A DNA stretch of 64,000 nucleotides from an uncultured Clostridia bacterium (lineage in GTDB: Bacteria > Bacillota > Clostridia > Oscillospirales > Ruminococcaceae). Both the position numbers and the translations under genes were made by a program. Shown here in pieces: positions 1 to 8,833 of the stretch. Positions within the stretch are counted from its first letter, which is position 1, and each line of letters starts with the position of its first letter. The notes beneath the pieces are model-generated. The model searched no databases and was not told the origin of the DNA. It saw only the letters and a list, made by a program, of their open reading frames with translations. The stretch spans positions 1 through 64,000 of the forward strand of contig CALXHI010000037.1 in assembly GCA_944388075.1 (NCBI GenBank). Direction: 5' to 3'.

Positions 1-90
1 ATGAACATCGACCGCCTTGCGGCGATGCTTTTGCACCTCTTTGAATTTGTCTTGTCCTTTTTCTTTTTTGATGTTGAAAATAGGGACGTT

Positions 91-405
91 TTAAAAATGA
101 CTGGTTGTTGAGGATACACTATTTAGATTTAGCGCTATTGCTTTTCGTTGAGCATCTTTAATAAAGGTTTCGTCCTCAATCGGTACATCCGGCATTTTGA
201 GTTCCCAACCTTGTAAAATAATGCTTTGTTCCTTGTTACCATAGAGAACAACATCTGGGAACATGGTGTTGCCACGACCGGTCGAAATTGTACTTTCTCC
301 ACCGGCACGTTTGATAATCAGATCATTCGTCGTTGAGATCGCATTAATTTTAGAGATAAGATCGATTGCCCAACTACGTTCATTTCTGCGAATAATTGTT
401 GTCAC
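91..405 (-). pseudogene. truncated restriction endonuclease-like N-terminus
   Basis: A 104-residue frame that begins with GTG 8 nt after the methyltransferase stop, so it is probably the cognate restriction gene of that methyltransferase. Residues about 50-72 carry a PD-(D/E)xK nuclease pattern (FPDVVLYG followed by GWELKMPD). This resembles the N-terminal nuclease domain of large type II restriction proteins. The last residues (VSSTTSHF) do not look like a natural C-terminus. The full family is much longer, so I infer the gene is broken by a deletion or insertion near position 91-115. A small intact nuclease is possible but less likely. Confidence 0.5.
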
Positions 406-413
406 AATGATAC

Positions 414-1265
414 CTACCTTTCTGTGAAATCCTTTATAAGATTCGTCACGGCAATGTGTTGACGTGTTTTTTTATCCAAACTTTCCCATGCTAAGAATAA
501 GCGTCTTTTTGCCACATCTATATAGTTAATAGCGTCTTTTTTAAACAAGGCGACATCTTCGTTTTTTTCTATACCAATAAAATTACGCCCTTCCATAAGA
601 GCAGCTACTAAAAATGAGCCACTACCAAAAGTGTTGTCAAGAATTACATCACCTGGATTAGAATATGTACGAATAAAATATCGACCTAATTCAATGGGTT
701 TTTGAGTAGGATGAACGACCTCGCCTTCACATTCTGCAGTCTTAATATAAACAATATCGGTAGGATAGCGTTCTCCATCACTTGCAACATGAACTGGTTG
801 AAAATCTCCGTAACTTCCGCTTAACTGGTTTTTTCTCACACCCTTATCGTAAGGCTCACCCTTAGTCATTTGCGGATGATATGTTGGCTGTTTTTTATAG
901 AATACGCATACATCCTCATGTTTTCGTAAAGGTTGCTTCTTAGCGTTAAGGAAATTAGTCGGTTTAGATTTTTCCCAGATCCATTTATACTTATAATACT
1001 TTGGTTGGCTGAGAATAAGTTTTGCGGTAAATAGGCCTTGTGATGTAAGTACAATGGCACCATTAGGCTTAATAATTCGTAAATATTGTTCCCATAACAA
1101 ATCAAGGGGAATATAGCTATCCCATTGGTTCTGTGTCATTCCATATGGTAAATCGCAAAGAATCATATCGACAGAAGCGTCAGGAATACGTTTCATGCAC
1201 TCAAGACAATCTTCTTCAAAAAGGGAATTGACCATAGGAAAAAGTGGAGAGTTTATATCAATCAT
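414..1265 (-). CDS. DNA methyltransferase, beta class (N4-cytosine/N6-adenine)
   Basis: S-adenosylmethionine-dependent DNA methyltransferase of the N6_N4_Mtase family, 283 aa. The catalytic motif IV DLPYGM lies near residue 38 and the SAM-binding motif (DNTFGSGSFL) near residue 215, preceded by VHPTQKPIEL. This circularly permuted order defines the beta class. The start was chosen at MIDINSPL because GGAGG lies 9 nt upstream. An ATG directly abutting GGAGG (position 1274) and an in-frame upstream extension are less likely. The start overlaps the end of the upstream regulator by 8 nt and the truncated restriction-like gene follows, giving a regulator-MTase-nuclease order. The DNA is AT-richer than the rest of the window, which suggests horizontal acquisition. 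Recognition sequence unknown. Confidence 0.9.
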   Translation of the reverse strand: MIDINSPLFPMVNSLFEEDCLECMKRIPDASVDMILCDLPYGMTQNQWDSYIPLDLLWEQYLRIIKPNGAIVLTSQGLFTAKLILSQPKYYKYKWIWEKSKPTNFLNAKKQPLRKHEDVCVFYKKQPTYHPQMTKGEPYDKGVRKNQLSGSYGDFQPVHVASDGERYPTDIVYIKTAECEGEVVHPTQKPIELGRYFIRTYSNPGDVILDNTFGSGSFLVAALMEGRNFIGIEKNEDVALFKKDAINYIDVAKRRLFLAWESLDKKTRQHIAVTNLIKDFTER

Positions 1266-1485
1266 GTTTTCCATCCTCCTCTCCCGTTGAAATGAACTCC
1301 AAAATATCATCAACCCCACAGTGGAGAGTTTTGCAAATCTTCTCAATACTATCGAGAGAAATATAATTGTCACGCTTGATTCAGGTAATGATATTGGCAC
1401 TAAAGCCTGCTTTCTCCATCAGCTCAGCATTAGTCATCCCCTTGTCTATCGGCAAGTGAAATAACTTTTTATATGTCACGGCCAT
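1258..1485 (-). pseudogene. Cro/CI-type HTH regulator with in-frame stop
   Basis: Seventy-five codons reading as a small helix-turn-helix regulator (MAVTYKKLFHL start, NAELMEKAGFS helix, then IKRDNYISLDSIEKICKTL and GVDDILEF). A TGA at 1381-1383 sits exactly where the family has a positively charged residue after ANIIT, consistent with a CGA-to-TGA change. Downstream sequence stays in frame and conserved, so this looks like a recent nonsense mutation or a sequencing error. AGGAGG lies upstream of the ATG. The gene would autoregulate the methyltransferase operon through the palindrome at 1519-1532. Read-through is possible but not shown. Confidence 0.75.
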
Positions 1486-1512
1486 GGCAATCTACCTCCT
1501 AACATAATAATC

Positions 1513-1541
1513 ATTATATCACGAATTCGTGAATTTTTCAA
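1513..1541 (-). promoter_or_regulatory. promoter and operator of the regulator-methyltransferase operon
   Basis: On the minus strand TTGAAA (1536-1541) and TATAAT (1513-1518) are separated by 17 bp. The spacer contains the perfect 14-bp palindrome TCACGAATTCGTGA at 1519-1532. A dimeric HTH repressor bound there would block RNA polymerase. Confidence 0.7.
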
Positions 1542-1593
1542 TAGGTTTGCTTGAATTCCTGTACACAAAAGATTCTGCCCAATATATGCAAAA

Positions 1594-1622
1594 GGACTTG
1601 CACCCCTTTGGAGCGCAAGTCC
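1594..1622 (-). terminator. intrinsic terminator after DUF6809 gene
   Basis: Arms GGACTTGC/GCAAGTCC around an 11-13 nt loop, followed on the minus strand by TTTTG. It lies just downstream of the stop of the gene at 1639. Confidence 0.6.
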
Positions 1623-1638
1623 CTCTTAAAATATTCTA

Positions 1639-1902
1639 TTATTCTTCCATGACCTCTAACATCATTCGTGCGCCCAGCTTAAAGCCATTCTGAAAGATCA
1701 AACAGTCTGTATTGGTTTGATGCTCTCGCACACAATCGGTGTATTTCTCAAACAGTTCTTTCTGCTCATCTGTCATGGTGGCTTTGAGCTTTTCTTCGTG
1801 CCTGCAAATCAGCTCCAGTAGCTTCTTGTATTCTTTGCAAGAGGATGTGTCATACTCGGTAGGCTCGATGTTTCCGTACCAAAATTCTTCAAAGATTCTC
1901 AT
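1639..1902 (-). CDS. DUF6809 family protein
   Basis: An 87-aa acidic protein of unknown function. The N-terminal pattern EEFWYGNIEPTEY, the central DEQKELFEKYTDC and the C-terminal FQNGFKLGARMMLEVM match the small DUF6809 family, which is common as cargo of clostridial mobile elements. The start ATG overlaps the last codons of the TnpV gene by 4 nt, so the two are translationally coupled. Family assignment is from recall; no function is claimed. Confidence 0.7.
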   Translation of the reverse strand: MRIFEEFWYGNIEPTEYDTSSCKEYKKLLELICRHEEKLKATMTDEQKELFEKYTDCVREHQTNTDCLIFQNGFKLGARMMLEVMEE

Positions 1903-2264
1903 ACCGCATCCTCCTCGCAGATCACCTCACACAGTACAATTTCCTCGGCTCGGTTGCGGATGTTGTTCATAGCCCCAATCCATGCCATTTGGTTGGCTAC
2001 TTTCAGTTCCTCTGTCACGCCCTCAGCGGCTTTCATTTGCTCAATGATAAGTTCAAGGCGGCTCTGTGCCTGCTCGTTCAAGTCAGCCAGATAAGTCCAC
2101 AGTTCACCACTAAGGCACAGATCATTAAAGCGGATGGGGTTGTGCTCCTTGATATAATCTCTGTGCATACGCCCCCAACGACCAATAGGTCTGTTTTCCT
2201 CTGGCAAACGAATATCGGGAATATAGTAATCACCGCAACGGATATAGTTCAGTTCCTGCATCAT
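1899..2264 (-). CDS. tnpV: TnpV family transposon-encoded protein
   Basis: A protein of about 121 aa with the TnpV signature: a GDYYIPD motif near the N-terminus, then PIGRWGRMHRDYIKEH and a helical C-terminal half. TnpV proteins are accessory proteins of Tn4451/Tn1549-like clostridial elements. Their biochemical role is not established. GGAGG lies 5 nt before the first ATG and 8 nt before the next, so the start could be 2264 or 2261. An in-frame TTG further upstream overlaps the ribosome-binding site and was rejected. It marks 1-2440 as mobile-element DNA. Confidence 0.8.
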   Translation of the reverse strand: MMQELNYIRCGDYYIPDIRLPEENRPIGRWGRMHRDYIKEHNPIRFNDLCLSGELWTYLADLNEQAQSRLELIIEQMKAAEGVTEELKVANQMAWIGAMNNIRNRAEEIVLCEVICEEDAV

Positions 2265-2309
2265 ATGTACCTCCAATAAGATTCAAACATTCTGTTAAAG
2301 ACAGAAAAA

Positions 2310-2342
2310 GGCGATACCTGGTTGTGAAAACCAAGTATCGCC
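2310..2342. repeat. strong inverted repeat at the end of the accessory region
   Basis: Fourteen-base arms GGCGATACCTGGTT / AACCAAGTATCGCC with one mismatch and a 5-nt loop, followed on the plus strand by AATTTTTC. It could be a terminator or a structural element of the mobile-element end. It lies between tnpV and metY. The rest of 2343-2447 shows no gene. Confidence 0.6.
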
Positions 2343-2447
2343 AATTTTTCTTGTCGCACTCCTGTACGGCAGCTACCCTATGCCAGTAATGTTCTCATAC
2401 TGTCTTATCGAGGGTCACCCGAACGGCGCAGCCTTTGAATATTGAGA

Positions 2448-3713
2448 TTACTGAATGGCAGCAAATGCCTGATCAATATCGGCAATGATATCGTCAATAT
2501 GCTCCAAACCGCAGGAGAAGCGAATCATGCCGGCATTGATACCTGCTGCCACCAACTGCTCATCGCTCAGCTGACGGTGCGTCTCACTGGCAGGATGCAG
2601 GACACAGGTGCGGATATCCGCCACATGCACGACATTAGAAGCGAGTTTCAACGCATCCATGAAGTGCATTGCCTGTGTGCGACCGCCCTTGATGACAAAC
2701 GAGATAACACCGCTGCAACCATCGGGCAGATACTTCTGTGCCAACGCATGGTTCGGGTCGCTCTCAAGACCGGGATACGATACCGACTCAACCTCCGGAC
2801 GGCTTTGCAGATACTTTGCAACAGTCAGCGCATTGATGCAATACTGCTTCATGCGCAATGCAAGCGTTTCCAGACCCAGATTGAGATAGAACGCATTCGT
2901 GGCAGACGGATAACAGCCAAAATCACGCATCAGCTGCATTCTGCACTTGATGATATACGCCATGTTGCCGAAATCACGCACATAGCAGACACCGTGATAG
3001 CTTTCATCCGGCTCGGTAAACGCCGGAAACTTACCATTATCCCACGGGAACGTACCACCATCGACAATGACACCGCCACCTTGTACGGCATGACCGTCCA
3101 TATACTTCGTGGTCGAGTGGATGACGATATCCGCACCATGCGCAATCGGTCGGCAAAGAATCGGAGTTGGGAACGTGTTATCAATAATCAGCGGCAGACC
3201 ATTGTCATGCGCAAAATCTGCCATTTTCCGAATATCCAAAACGGTCAATGCCGGATTGGCAAGTGTTTCACCGAATACGCAACGTGTATTGGGCTTGATG
3301 GCTTTTTGCAATTCCTCACGGCTTGCGGTCTGATCGACAAAAATACACTCGATACCAAACCGTTTCAGCGTGACGGCGAACAGGTTGAATGTACCGCCGT
3401 AAATTGTACCGGTCGAGATAAAGCTGTCACCGGCAGAGCAAACATTCAAAATGGAAAGCAAATTGGCAGCCTGTCCACTGGTCGTACACATCGCCGCAAC
3501 ACCGCCTTCGAGTGCGGCTATCTTCTTCTCGACAGCATCCACGGTCGGGTTGGCAAAACGGGAATACATAGGTTCTGTCGGCATATCAAACAATGCGGCA
3601 ATATGCTCCGTCGAGTCAAAGGTGTAGGTCGTGCTCTGGACAATCGGCACAACTCTCGGGTCGCCGTTGCCGGGCGTATAGCCGGCGTGCAGGCATTGGG
3701 TTTCAGGTTTCAT
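2448..3713 (-). CDS. metY: O-acetylhomoserine sulfhydrylase (MetY)
   Basis: PLP-dependent Cys/Met metabolism enzyme, 421 aa, the usual length for O-acetylhomoserine aminocarboxypropyltransferase. It makes homocysteine from O-acetylhomoserine and sulfide in direct-sulfhydrylation methionine synthesis. The PLP lysine is K203 in HSTTKYMDGH. The N-terminal TQCLHAGY and SRFANPT motifs are present, and the C-terminal part has FSCGLEHIDDI. Start at MKPETQ has AAGGAGG six bases upstream; the longer frame has no site. Its leader is only a few tens of bases, so no SAM riboswitch or T-box fits. Cystathionine gamma-synthase is a related alternative, but the length and large inserts favour MetY. Confidence 0.93.
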   Translation of the reverse strand: MKPETQCLHAGYTPGNGDPRVVPIVQSTTYTFDSTEHIAALFDMPTEPMYSRFANPTVDAVEKKIAALEGGVAAMCTTSGQAANLLSILNVCSAGDSFISTGTIYGGTFNLFAVTLKRFGIECIFVDQTASREELQKAIKPNTRCVFGETLANPALTVLDIRKMADFAHDNGLPLIIDNTFPTPILCRPIAHGADIVIHSTTKYMDGHAVQGGGVIVDGGTFPWDNGKFPAFTEPDESYHGVCYVRDFGNMAYIIKCRMQLMRDFGCYPSATNAFYLNLGLETLALRMKQYCINALTVAKYLQSRPEVESVSYPGLESDPNHALAQKYLPDGCSGVISFVIKGGRTQAMHFMDALKLASNVVHVADIRTCVLHPASETHRQLSDEQLVAAGINAGMIRFSCGLEHIDDIIADIDQAFAAIQ

Positions 3714-3742
3714 AGTAATCCTCCTTATCACTGGATACTTGT

Positions 3743-3771
3743 ATTATATCCGATTTTGTTGGGCATATCAA
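3743..3771 (-). promoter_or_regulatory. metY promoter
   Basis: TTGATA (3766-3771), 17 bp, TATAAT (3743-3748) on the minus strand. The -35 box overlaps the last codons of the copper ATPase gene. Confidence 0.75.
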
Positions 3772-5981
3772 GACTTCGGATGAATCCTGACATGCCGCAG
3801 CCGCAGCGCATTAAGCAGCACCGATACCGAGCTGAAGCTCATACACGCCGCACCAATCATCGGGTTAAGCAATATGCCAAATTCCGGATACAGCACGCCC
3901 ATGGCAATCGGAATGCCAAGGCAATTGTAGCCGAATGCCCAGAACAGATTTTCCTTAATGTTGCGCACAGTCACACGGCTCAGCGAAATGGCATCCTCAA
4001 TCAGATACAGCTCCGACCGCATCAACACAATATCCGCACTTTCCATCGCCACATCCGTACCACTGCCCATGGCAATGCCGATATCCGCCTGTACGAGTGC
4101 CGGTGCATCATTCATGCCGTCACCAACCATGATCACACGCTTGCCTTCCGCTTGCAGCTTGGCAATGGCAGCGGTCTTACCCTCCGGCAATACTTCTGCA
4201 ATATAGGTATCGATGCCGGCTTGCTGTGCAATCGCAGCGGCGGTTTTGGCATGGTCGCCGGTCAGCATCACAACTTCAATGCCTGCCGCCTTGAGCCGTA
4301 CAACCGCCTCCTTGGCATCCGCACGCAGTGCATCGGCAATTGCCACACCGCCGCAGAATTGCCCGTCCGCCGCACAAAGCACCGGTGTTGCACCCTGCTC
4401 CACAATCGGCGCAATCCAATCGTTCGGCACGGCAATACCATGGGATTGCAGGTAACGCAAATTGCCAACCAAGATCTCCGTACCATCGAGCACAGCCTGT
4501 ACGCCCATACCGGTATCCGCTTGAAACGCATCACAGGCAGGAACAGCAATGCTTTGTTCGCTCACATATTGCATAATCGCCTTGGCAAGCGGATGCTCCG
4601 AACGGGATTCTGCCGCAGACAAGCGGGTCAGCAATGCGGTTTCCGTGCAAGCAATCGGGTACACGCCAATGACATGGGGCTGACCCTCGGTCAGCGTGCC
4701 GGTTTTGTCCAGCACAACGGTATCACAGTGATGGGTCTGTTCGAGCGTATCGCCGCCACGGAACAGAATACCCATCTGGGCACCACGTCCGGTGGCTGTC
4801 AAAATCGCCGTGGGCGTTGCTAAGCCCAGTGCACACGGACAGGCTATTACCAACACAGAGATAAAGATTTGCAGGATAAACTGCGCCTCTGCGCCTGCAA
4901 TCGCCCAAATGACCGCCGCTAAAATCGCAAGACCAATCACAATCGGTACAAAATACGCTGCCACATGGTCGGCAAGCCGTGCAATCGGCGCTTTGCGGCC
5001 CTGTGCATCCTCGACCAGCTTGACCATCTGCGCCAATGCCGTATCCGCACCGACACGGGATGCCGTCATGGTGAATGTACCATTACCGTTGACCGTTCCG
5101 CCAATGACGGTATCACCAACAGCTTTGTCGATAGGCAAACTCTCACCGGTCAGCATGGATTCATCGACGGTGGAATTGCCATCAGCGATTACACCGTCAG
5201 TCGGGATTTTCGCGCCGGGACGAACGATCAGCGTCATGCCGACCTGCACCATTTCGAGCTTCATTTGGATTTCCCTGCCATCCTGTATCACCGATGCCAA
5301 TCGGGGTGCTAAATCAGAAAGGGCACGAATCGCCGCTGCGGATTTGGATTTGGCACCGGATTCGAGCAGCTTGCCGAGCGTAATCAGCGTAAGAATCACA
5401 GCTGCCGATTCAAAGTACAGACTGTGCACATAGTCGGCATTGCCCAGCCCGATCTGTATCATCGCATATCCGCTGTACAGCAGTGCAGAGAGCGTACCAA
5501 CCGCAATCAGGCTGTCCATATTGGGACTGCGCGCCCAGAGATTGCGCAAGCCCGCACGGTAAAACGGAAAGCCCAGTACCACCGGCGGTATCGTCAGCAA
5601 CAACTGCAACACGGCATACCGCATCGGGTAGCGTTCCGGCGAAATCACGTCCGGCAAAGGCATACCCACCATATGCCCCATGCAAATCACAAGCAACGGT
5701 ATTGCAAACACGGCAGATCCAATCAAGCGCATCCGCAAAAGCTCCGCCGGTGTACGCTTGGGCTTTTCCTCAGACGGCAGCGGCAAGGAATAACCAATCG
5801 CCTCGACAGTTTTGCGGATATCGCTTTCCGAGAGCAGCTGTGCGTCATAACGCACGGTCAGCTGTTCGGTAGCGAAGTTGACATTGGCTTCCTCAATGCC
5901 GTCTAACTTGCGGAGTTTTCGCTCGATACGGGCGGCACATGCCGAGCAAGTCATGCCGCAAACCGGAAATTGTTGTTCCAT
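3768..5981 (-). CDS. copA: copper-translocating P1B-type ATPase
   Basis: Membrane ATPase of 737 aa that exports Cu(I). It has one N-terminal heavy-metal domain (GMTCSAC, C12/C15), membrane segments, LTGES, the CPC ion motif (about 381-383), the phosphorylated DKTGT (about 425) and GDGMNDAP. The last membrane segments contain the N-Y and MxxS residues typical of copper rather than zinc/cadmium pumps. The start at MEQQFPVC has AAGGAGC upstream; the longer frame adds an unrelated 63-residue tail. No copZ or csoR gene is adjacent in this window. Confidence 0.93.
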   Translation of the reverse strand: MEQQFPVCGMTCSACAARIERKLRKLDGIEEANVNFATEQLTVRYDAQLLSESDIRKTVEAIGYSLPLPSEEKPKRTPAELLRMRLIGSAVFAIPLLVICMGHMVGMPLPDVISPERYPMRYAVLQLLLTIPPVVLGFPFYRAGLRNLWARSPNMDSLIAVGTLSALLYSGYAMIQIGLGNADYVHSLYFESAAVILTLITLGKLLESGAKSKSAAAIRALSDLAPRLASVIQDGREIQMKLEMVQVGMTLIVRPGAKIPTDGVIADGNSTVDESMLTGESLPIDKAVGDTVIGGTVNGNGTFTMTASRVGADTALAQMVKLVEDAQGRKAPIARLADHVAAYFVPIVIGLAILAAVIWAIAGAEAQFILQIFISVLVIACPCALGLATPTAILTATGRGAQMGILFRGGDTLEQTHHCDTVVLDKTGTLTEGQPHVIGVYPIACTETALLTRLSAAESRSEHPLAKAIMQYVSEQSIAVPACDAFQADTGMGVQAVLDGTEILVGNLRYLQSHGIAVPNDWIAPIVEQGATPVLCAADGQFCGGVAIADALRADAKEAVVRLKAAGIEVVMLTGDHAKTAAAIAQQAGIDTYIAEVLPEGKTAAIAKLQAEGKRVIMVGDGMNDAPALVQADIGIAMGSGTDVAMESADIVLMRSELYLIEDAISLSRVTVRNIKENLFWAFGYNCLGIPIAMGVLYPEFGILLNPMIGAACMSFSSVSVLLNALRLRHVRIHPKS

Positions 5982-6012
5982 ACAAAAGCTCCTTTCGCAT
6001 TCAGTTACCCTT

Positions 6013-6041
6013 AGTATACCACATAATTCGCTTTTTCGCAA
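6013..6041 (-). promoter_or_regulatory. copA promoter
   Basis: TTGCGA (6036-6041), 17 bp, TATACT (6013-6018) on the minus strand, just upstream of copA. Confidence 0.65.
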
Positions 6042-6046
6042 GCAAA

Positions 6047-6074
6047 ACAGCCCCTCCACATGGGAGAAGGCTGT
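6047..6074 (-). terminator. terminator hairpin after the lipoprotein gene
   Basis: Arms ACAGCC/GGCTGT extended by CCTCC/GGAG around a short loop, in the 90 bp between copA and the lipoprotein stop. On the minus strand it is followed by a weak T-rich tract. Confidence 0.5.
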
Positions 6075-6087
6075 CTGAAGATACGAA

Positions 6088-7020
6088 TTAGTTTGCAGCC
6101 GTAGTCGTAGTCTCGGCAGCAGAAGTGGTGGTTTCGTCCGCAGCAGAGGAATCGCCGCCAGTCGGAGCATCGACCTTTGCGGTATCTTCCTTCACCTCAA
6201 CAGCATTAGCTGCTGCATCGTAGACGATCGGCATAGAGTTGCCATCCTTGTCATAGAAGGTGATGTTGTCCAAATAGAAATCAACCTGATTGGCCTGACC
6301 CCAGCGCATGATAACGAGTGTGCAGGCCTCATCGTTTGCGGCATAGCCGTTCTGCGGGAGCAGAGCCGGAATGTCGGTTTCGGCACGCCAAGTCTGAGTC
6401 GGATTCTCCCAGTCATTGAAGTTGAACTCCATGTGGTTTGCCCAGTCGTTCTGAACGAGGTTGCCCTCTGCATCCTTCTTCTTCTCCGAAGCAATGTTGC
6501 CGGCGATTGCACCGATGAAGTTACCGACAACCAAGGACTCCGATCCATCTTCGTTCTTCCAAGTCTCACGGGCAACACAGGTAAAGTCAATGGAGATGTG
6601 ACCGATGTTGCCAACGTTCTCCAGACCAAGTATTTCCGGCAGATTGAAGACAAGCTTCGGAACCTTGTAGTTATCGCCATCCTTGTCCAAAACCTGAACA
6701 CGAAGCTTTTTATCGCCATCGAGGTCTACAACATCGAGGTTGCAGTTGGACTCGTCGTTCTCGAAGTTCTTCTCTGCCATGCAGTGTGCAGTGTAGAGCG
6801 AAGCGGTATCGAAGGTGATCGCATTCGGGTCAACCTCGAGCTTCGGGGCTTCCGTTGTGGTTGTGGTGGTAGCGGGAGTTTCTGCGGTCGTAGTCGTCGA
6901 AGCAGCGGACGAGGAATCGTCTTTCTTGGACGAAGAATCCGTCGTAGAAGAATCGTCGCCGCAAGCGGTCATTGCGCCCATCATGCAAAGGACAGACAGC
7001 AAAGCAAGCATTTTTTTCAT
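6088..7020 (-). CDS. secreted lipoprotein with Thr/Ser linker and jelly-roll-like domain
   Basis: Predicted lipoprotein, 310 aa. A signal peptide ([11 protein letters not shown]...) ends in the lipobox MTAC at about residue 20. A low-complexity Ser/Asp/Thr linker follows, then a folded domain of about 190 residues with Trp/Asn-rich beta strands ending in [15 protein letters not shown]. This is reminiscent of carbohydrate-binding jelly rolls. The C-terminus is again Thr/Ala rich. The start at MKKML has GGAGG upstream. Together with the two following surface proteins it suggests an extracellular carbohydrate-interaction cluster (inference). No catalytic motif seen. Confidence 0.75.
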   Translation of the reverse strand: MKKMLALLSVLCMMGAMTACGDDSSTTDSSSKKDDSSSAASTTTTAETPATTTTTTEAPKLEVDPNAITFDTASLYTAHCMAEKNFENDESNCNLDVVDLDGDKKLRVQVLDKDGDNYKVPKLVFNLPEILGLENVGNIGHISIDFTCVARETWKNEDGSESLVVGNFIGAIAGNIASEKKKDAEGNLVQNDWANHMEFNFNDWENPTQTWRAETDIPALLPQNGYAANDEACTLVIMRWGQANQVDFYLDNITFYDKDGNSMPIVYDAAANAVEVKEDTAKVDAPTGGDSSAADETTTSAAETTTTAAN

Positions 7021-7062
7021 GGATATTTCCTCCTTATTGGATTGACAAAGCAATCATACGAA

Positions 7063-7089
7063 ATGCCCTCTACAATGTGCAGAGGGCAT
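7063..7089 (-). terminator. terminator after surface protein 1
   Basis: Perfect arms ATGCCCTCT/AGAGGGCAT with a 9-nt loop, 39 nt past the stop of the gene at 7128. Confidence 0.65.
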
Positions 7090-7127
7090 CCGAATACGAA
7101 CTCATGCCGTAAAACGGCTCACTGCTA

Positions 7128-7778
7128 TTAGTTCTTCTTGCGAGTCACAACAGCAGCAGCACCAGCCAGAGCCAGACCTGCAACTGCGAGACCAACACCG
7201 GCATCACCGGTCTGAGAGGCAGTGGGCGTGGTGGTCGTGGTCGTGGTGTTACCATCAGCCGGAGCATCCGTGCCGGCAACGGTCGTGGTGGTCTCAGCCG
7301 GAGTCGTCTCGCCGATCACGTTACCGGAAGCATCCAGAGCGTCCAGGGAAATAACAGTGGCAGCAGCACCCCACCAACCCTGGCAGAGGATCTGTACATA
7401 CTCATCGGTGCTAGCGAAAACAGCAGTATCGCTGAGCAGTGTGAACGTGATGGTATTGCCGTCAACAGTCAGAGGAACATCCTTTACATTTTCACCCTCA
7501 CCACTAACGCCCCACTCAGTCGAAGCCCAACCGGTAGAGTCGCTGTTGTAGATCAGACCGCCGCCTGCACCCTCCGTCTGCCAGCCTTCAGCCAACTCGA
7601 TCACCAACTGTGCACCGTACACATCGGTAGGTGTAATGCCTGCTGCCATAACATCAAGCACGTAGTTTTCATCAGCGTCAGCATTGGTCAGCGTGGTAGC
7701 TGCAGAAGCAGACATTGCCATTGCGGAGACTGCAATTGCGCAAGCGGAGAGGCTTGCCAGAATAGACTTCAGTTTCAT
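7128..7778 (-). CDS. secreted cell-surface protein with Thr-rich stalk (copy 1)
   Basis: A 216-aa exported protein: signal peptide (MKLKSILASLSACAIAV, cleavage near ASA), a globular domain of about 125 residues rich in Trp/Gly, a Thr-rich linker, and a C-terminal anchor made of a TGDAG motif, a hydrophobic Gly/Ala helix and RKKN. The tail resembles a sortase-type sorting signal without a canonical LPXTG. The start was placed at the ATG 9 nt after GGAGG; the earlier ATG abuts GGAGG. It is a close paralogue of the gene at 8077 and shares a 5'UTR hairpin with it. The globular part may bind carbohydrate (inference from the Trp-rich sequence only). Confidence 0.8.
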   Translation of the reverse strand: MKLKSILASLSACAIAVSAMAMSASAATTLTNADADENYVLDVMAAGITPTDVYGAQLVIELAEGWQTEGAGGGLIYNSDSTGWASTEWGVSGEGENVKDVPLTVDGNTITFTLLSDTAVFASTDEYVQILCQGWWGAAATVISLDALDASGNVIGETTPAETTTTVAGTDAPADGNTTTTTTTPTASQTGDAGVGLAVAGLALAGAAAVVTRKKN

Positions 7779-7797
7779 AATATTCATCCTCCATGAT

Positions 7798-7819
7798 GTG
7801 TTGCGTTGGTATACAACAC
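7798..7819 (-). promoter_or_regulatory. 5'UTR hairpin upstream of surface protein 1
   Basis: GTGTTG/CAACAC arms around a 10-nt loop, ending a few bases before the ribosome-binding site. A matching hairpin lies before the paralogue at 8834-8855. Confidence 0.55.
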
Positions 7820-8011
7820 GATATTATATGCTTATTATATCGCATAATCCAAAAAAAGTCCATCGGCCGATTCAACAAAGATAGCAAGAAAATAACAGCA
7901 ATTCACAAACAGATTACACAAATCTAAGCGAATAGATTTCATTTTTCCGGATTTTGCACAGCTTTCAAGTTTTGCCTCAGTTTCAGCGGCGGACAAATAC
8001 CCAAGAAAAAA

Positions 8012-8038
8012 ATGCCCTTTGCATGACACAAAGGGCAT
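8012..8038 (-). terminator. terminator after surface protein 2
   Basis: Perfect arms ATGCCCTTT/AAAGGGCAT with a 9-nt loop, just past the stop at 8077. Same design as 7063-7089 but with different stem bases. Confidence 0.65.
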
Positions 8039-8076
8039 TCCAATCCGAATCTGTTATGAGAAACCGTTCTCGGAAC

Positions 8077-8814
8077 TTAGTGCTTCTTGCGCAGCACAAC
8101 AGCAGCAGCACCTGCCAAAGTCAGTCCGGCAACCGCCAAACCAACACCGGCATCCCCCGCCTGAGGAGCAGTAGCTGTTGTGGTCGTGGTGGTCGTCTCG
8201 GGAGCGTGTGTTTCCTCTGTAACGATTGTTGTCTCGTCTGCTACGGTTGTAGTTTCCTCTCCTGCAGTGGTGGTTTCCTCTGCTGTCGTAGTGGTTTCTT
8301 CCGTCGTGGTGGTGGTTTCTTCGGTCGTCGTAGTGGTTTCTACCGGCACTTCACCAAGCACATTGCCGGCTGCATCCAGTGCATTCAGCGAGACAACCGT
8401 TGCATCAGCACCCCACCATGCCTGGCAGACGATCTGTGCATAAGTGTCACTGCTCACGAAAACGGCAGTGTCGCTGAGCAAAGTCAAGGTAATGGTGTTG
8501 CCGTCAACCGTCACCGGAACATCCTTCACGTTCTCACCCTCACCGGAAAAGCCCCACTCCGTAGAGGCCCAGTCGGTCGAATCGCTGTTGTAAATCAGAC
8601 CGCCGCCTGCACCATCCGTCTGCCAACCGTCAGCCATTTCAAACACCAGCTGTGCACCGTACACATCAGTCGGAGCAATACCGTTTGCCATAATGTCATA
8701 GACATAGTTGCCGTCCGCATCACCATTGGTCAGTGCGGCAGAAGCAGACAGTGCCATTGCGGATACTGCGATTGCGCAAGCAGAAACGCTTGCCAGAATA
8801 GACTTCAGTTTCAT
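8077..8814 (-). CDS. secreted cell-surface protein with Thr/Glu repeat stalk (copy 2)
   Basis: A 245-aa paralogue of the protein at 7128: the same signal peptide, a near-identical globular domain (shared DVYGAQLV, GGGLIYNSDST, VDGNTIT and LLSDTAVF) and the same Gly/Ala transmembrane tail with RKKH. It differs by a longer stalk made of repeated TTTEE-like units between about residues 150 and 210. Start chosen at the ATG 9 nt after GGAGG. The pair is a tandem duplication with stalk-length divergence. Confidence 0.8.
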   Translation of the reverse strand: MKLKSILASVSACAIAVSAMALSASAALTNGDADGNYVYDIMANGIAPTDVYGAQLVFEMADGWQTDGAGGGLIYNSDSTDWASTEWGFSGEGENVKDVPVTVDGNTITLTLLSDTAVFVSSDTYAQIVCQAWWGADATVVSLNALDAAGNVLGEVPVETTTTTEETTTTTEETTTTAEETTTAGEETTTVADETTIVTEETHAPETTTTTTTATAPQAGDAGVGLAVAGLTLAGAAAVVLRKKH

Positions 8815-8833
8815 AGCTTTCATCCTCCATGCT

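Noticed and set aside
3714-3767. SAM riboswitch upstream of metY
   Set aside because: The promoter lies about 30 bp before the start codon, leaving no room for a riboswitch.
2442-4823. A 793-codon plus-strand frame
   Set aside because: It runs antisense through metY and copA, crosses the metY-copA gap, has no ribosome-binding site and a basic, His/Arg-rich composition typical of antisense shadows.
7128-7200. Canonical LPXTG sorting signal in the surface proteins
   Set aside because: Only a TGDAG-like (copy 1) or AGDAG-like (copy 2) motif precedes the hydrophobic tail; LPXTG is absent, so sortase anchoring is not claimed.
8160-8345. Short tandem GT-rich repeats as a separate repeat element
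   Set aside because: They encode the Thr/Glu stalk of the surface protein and are explained by it.
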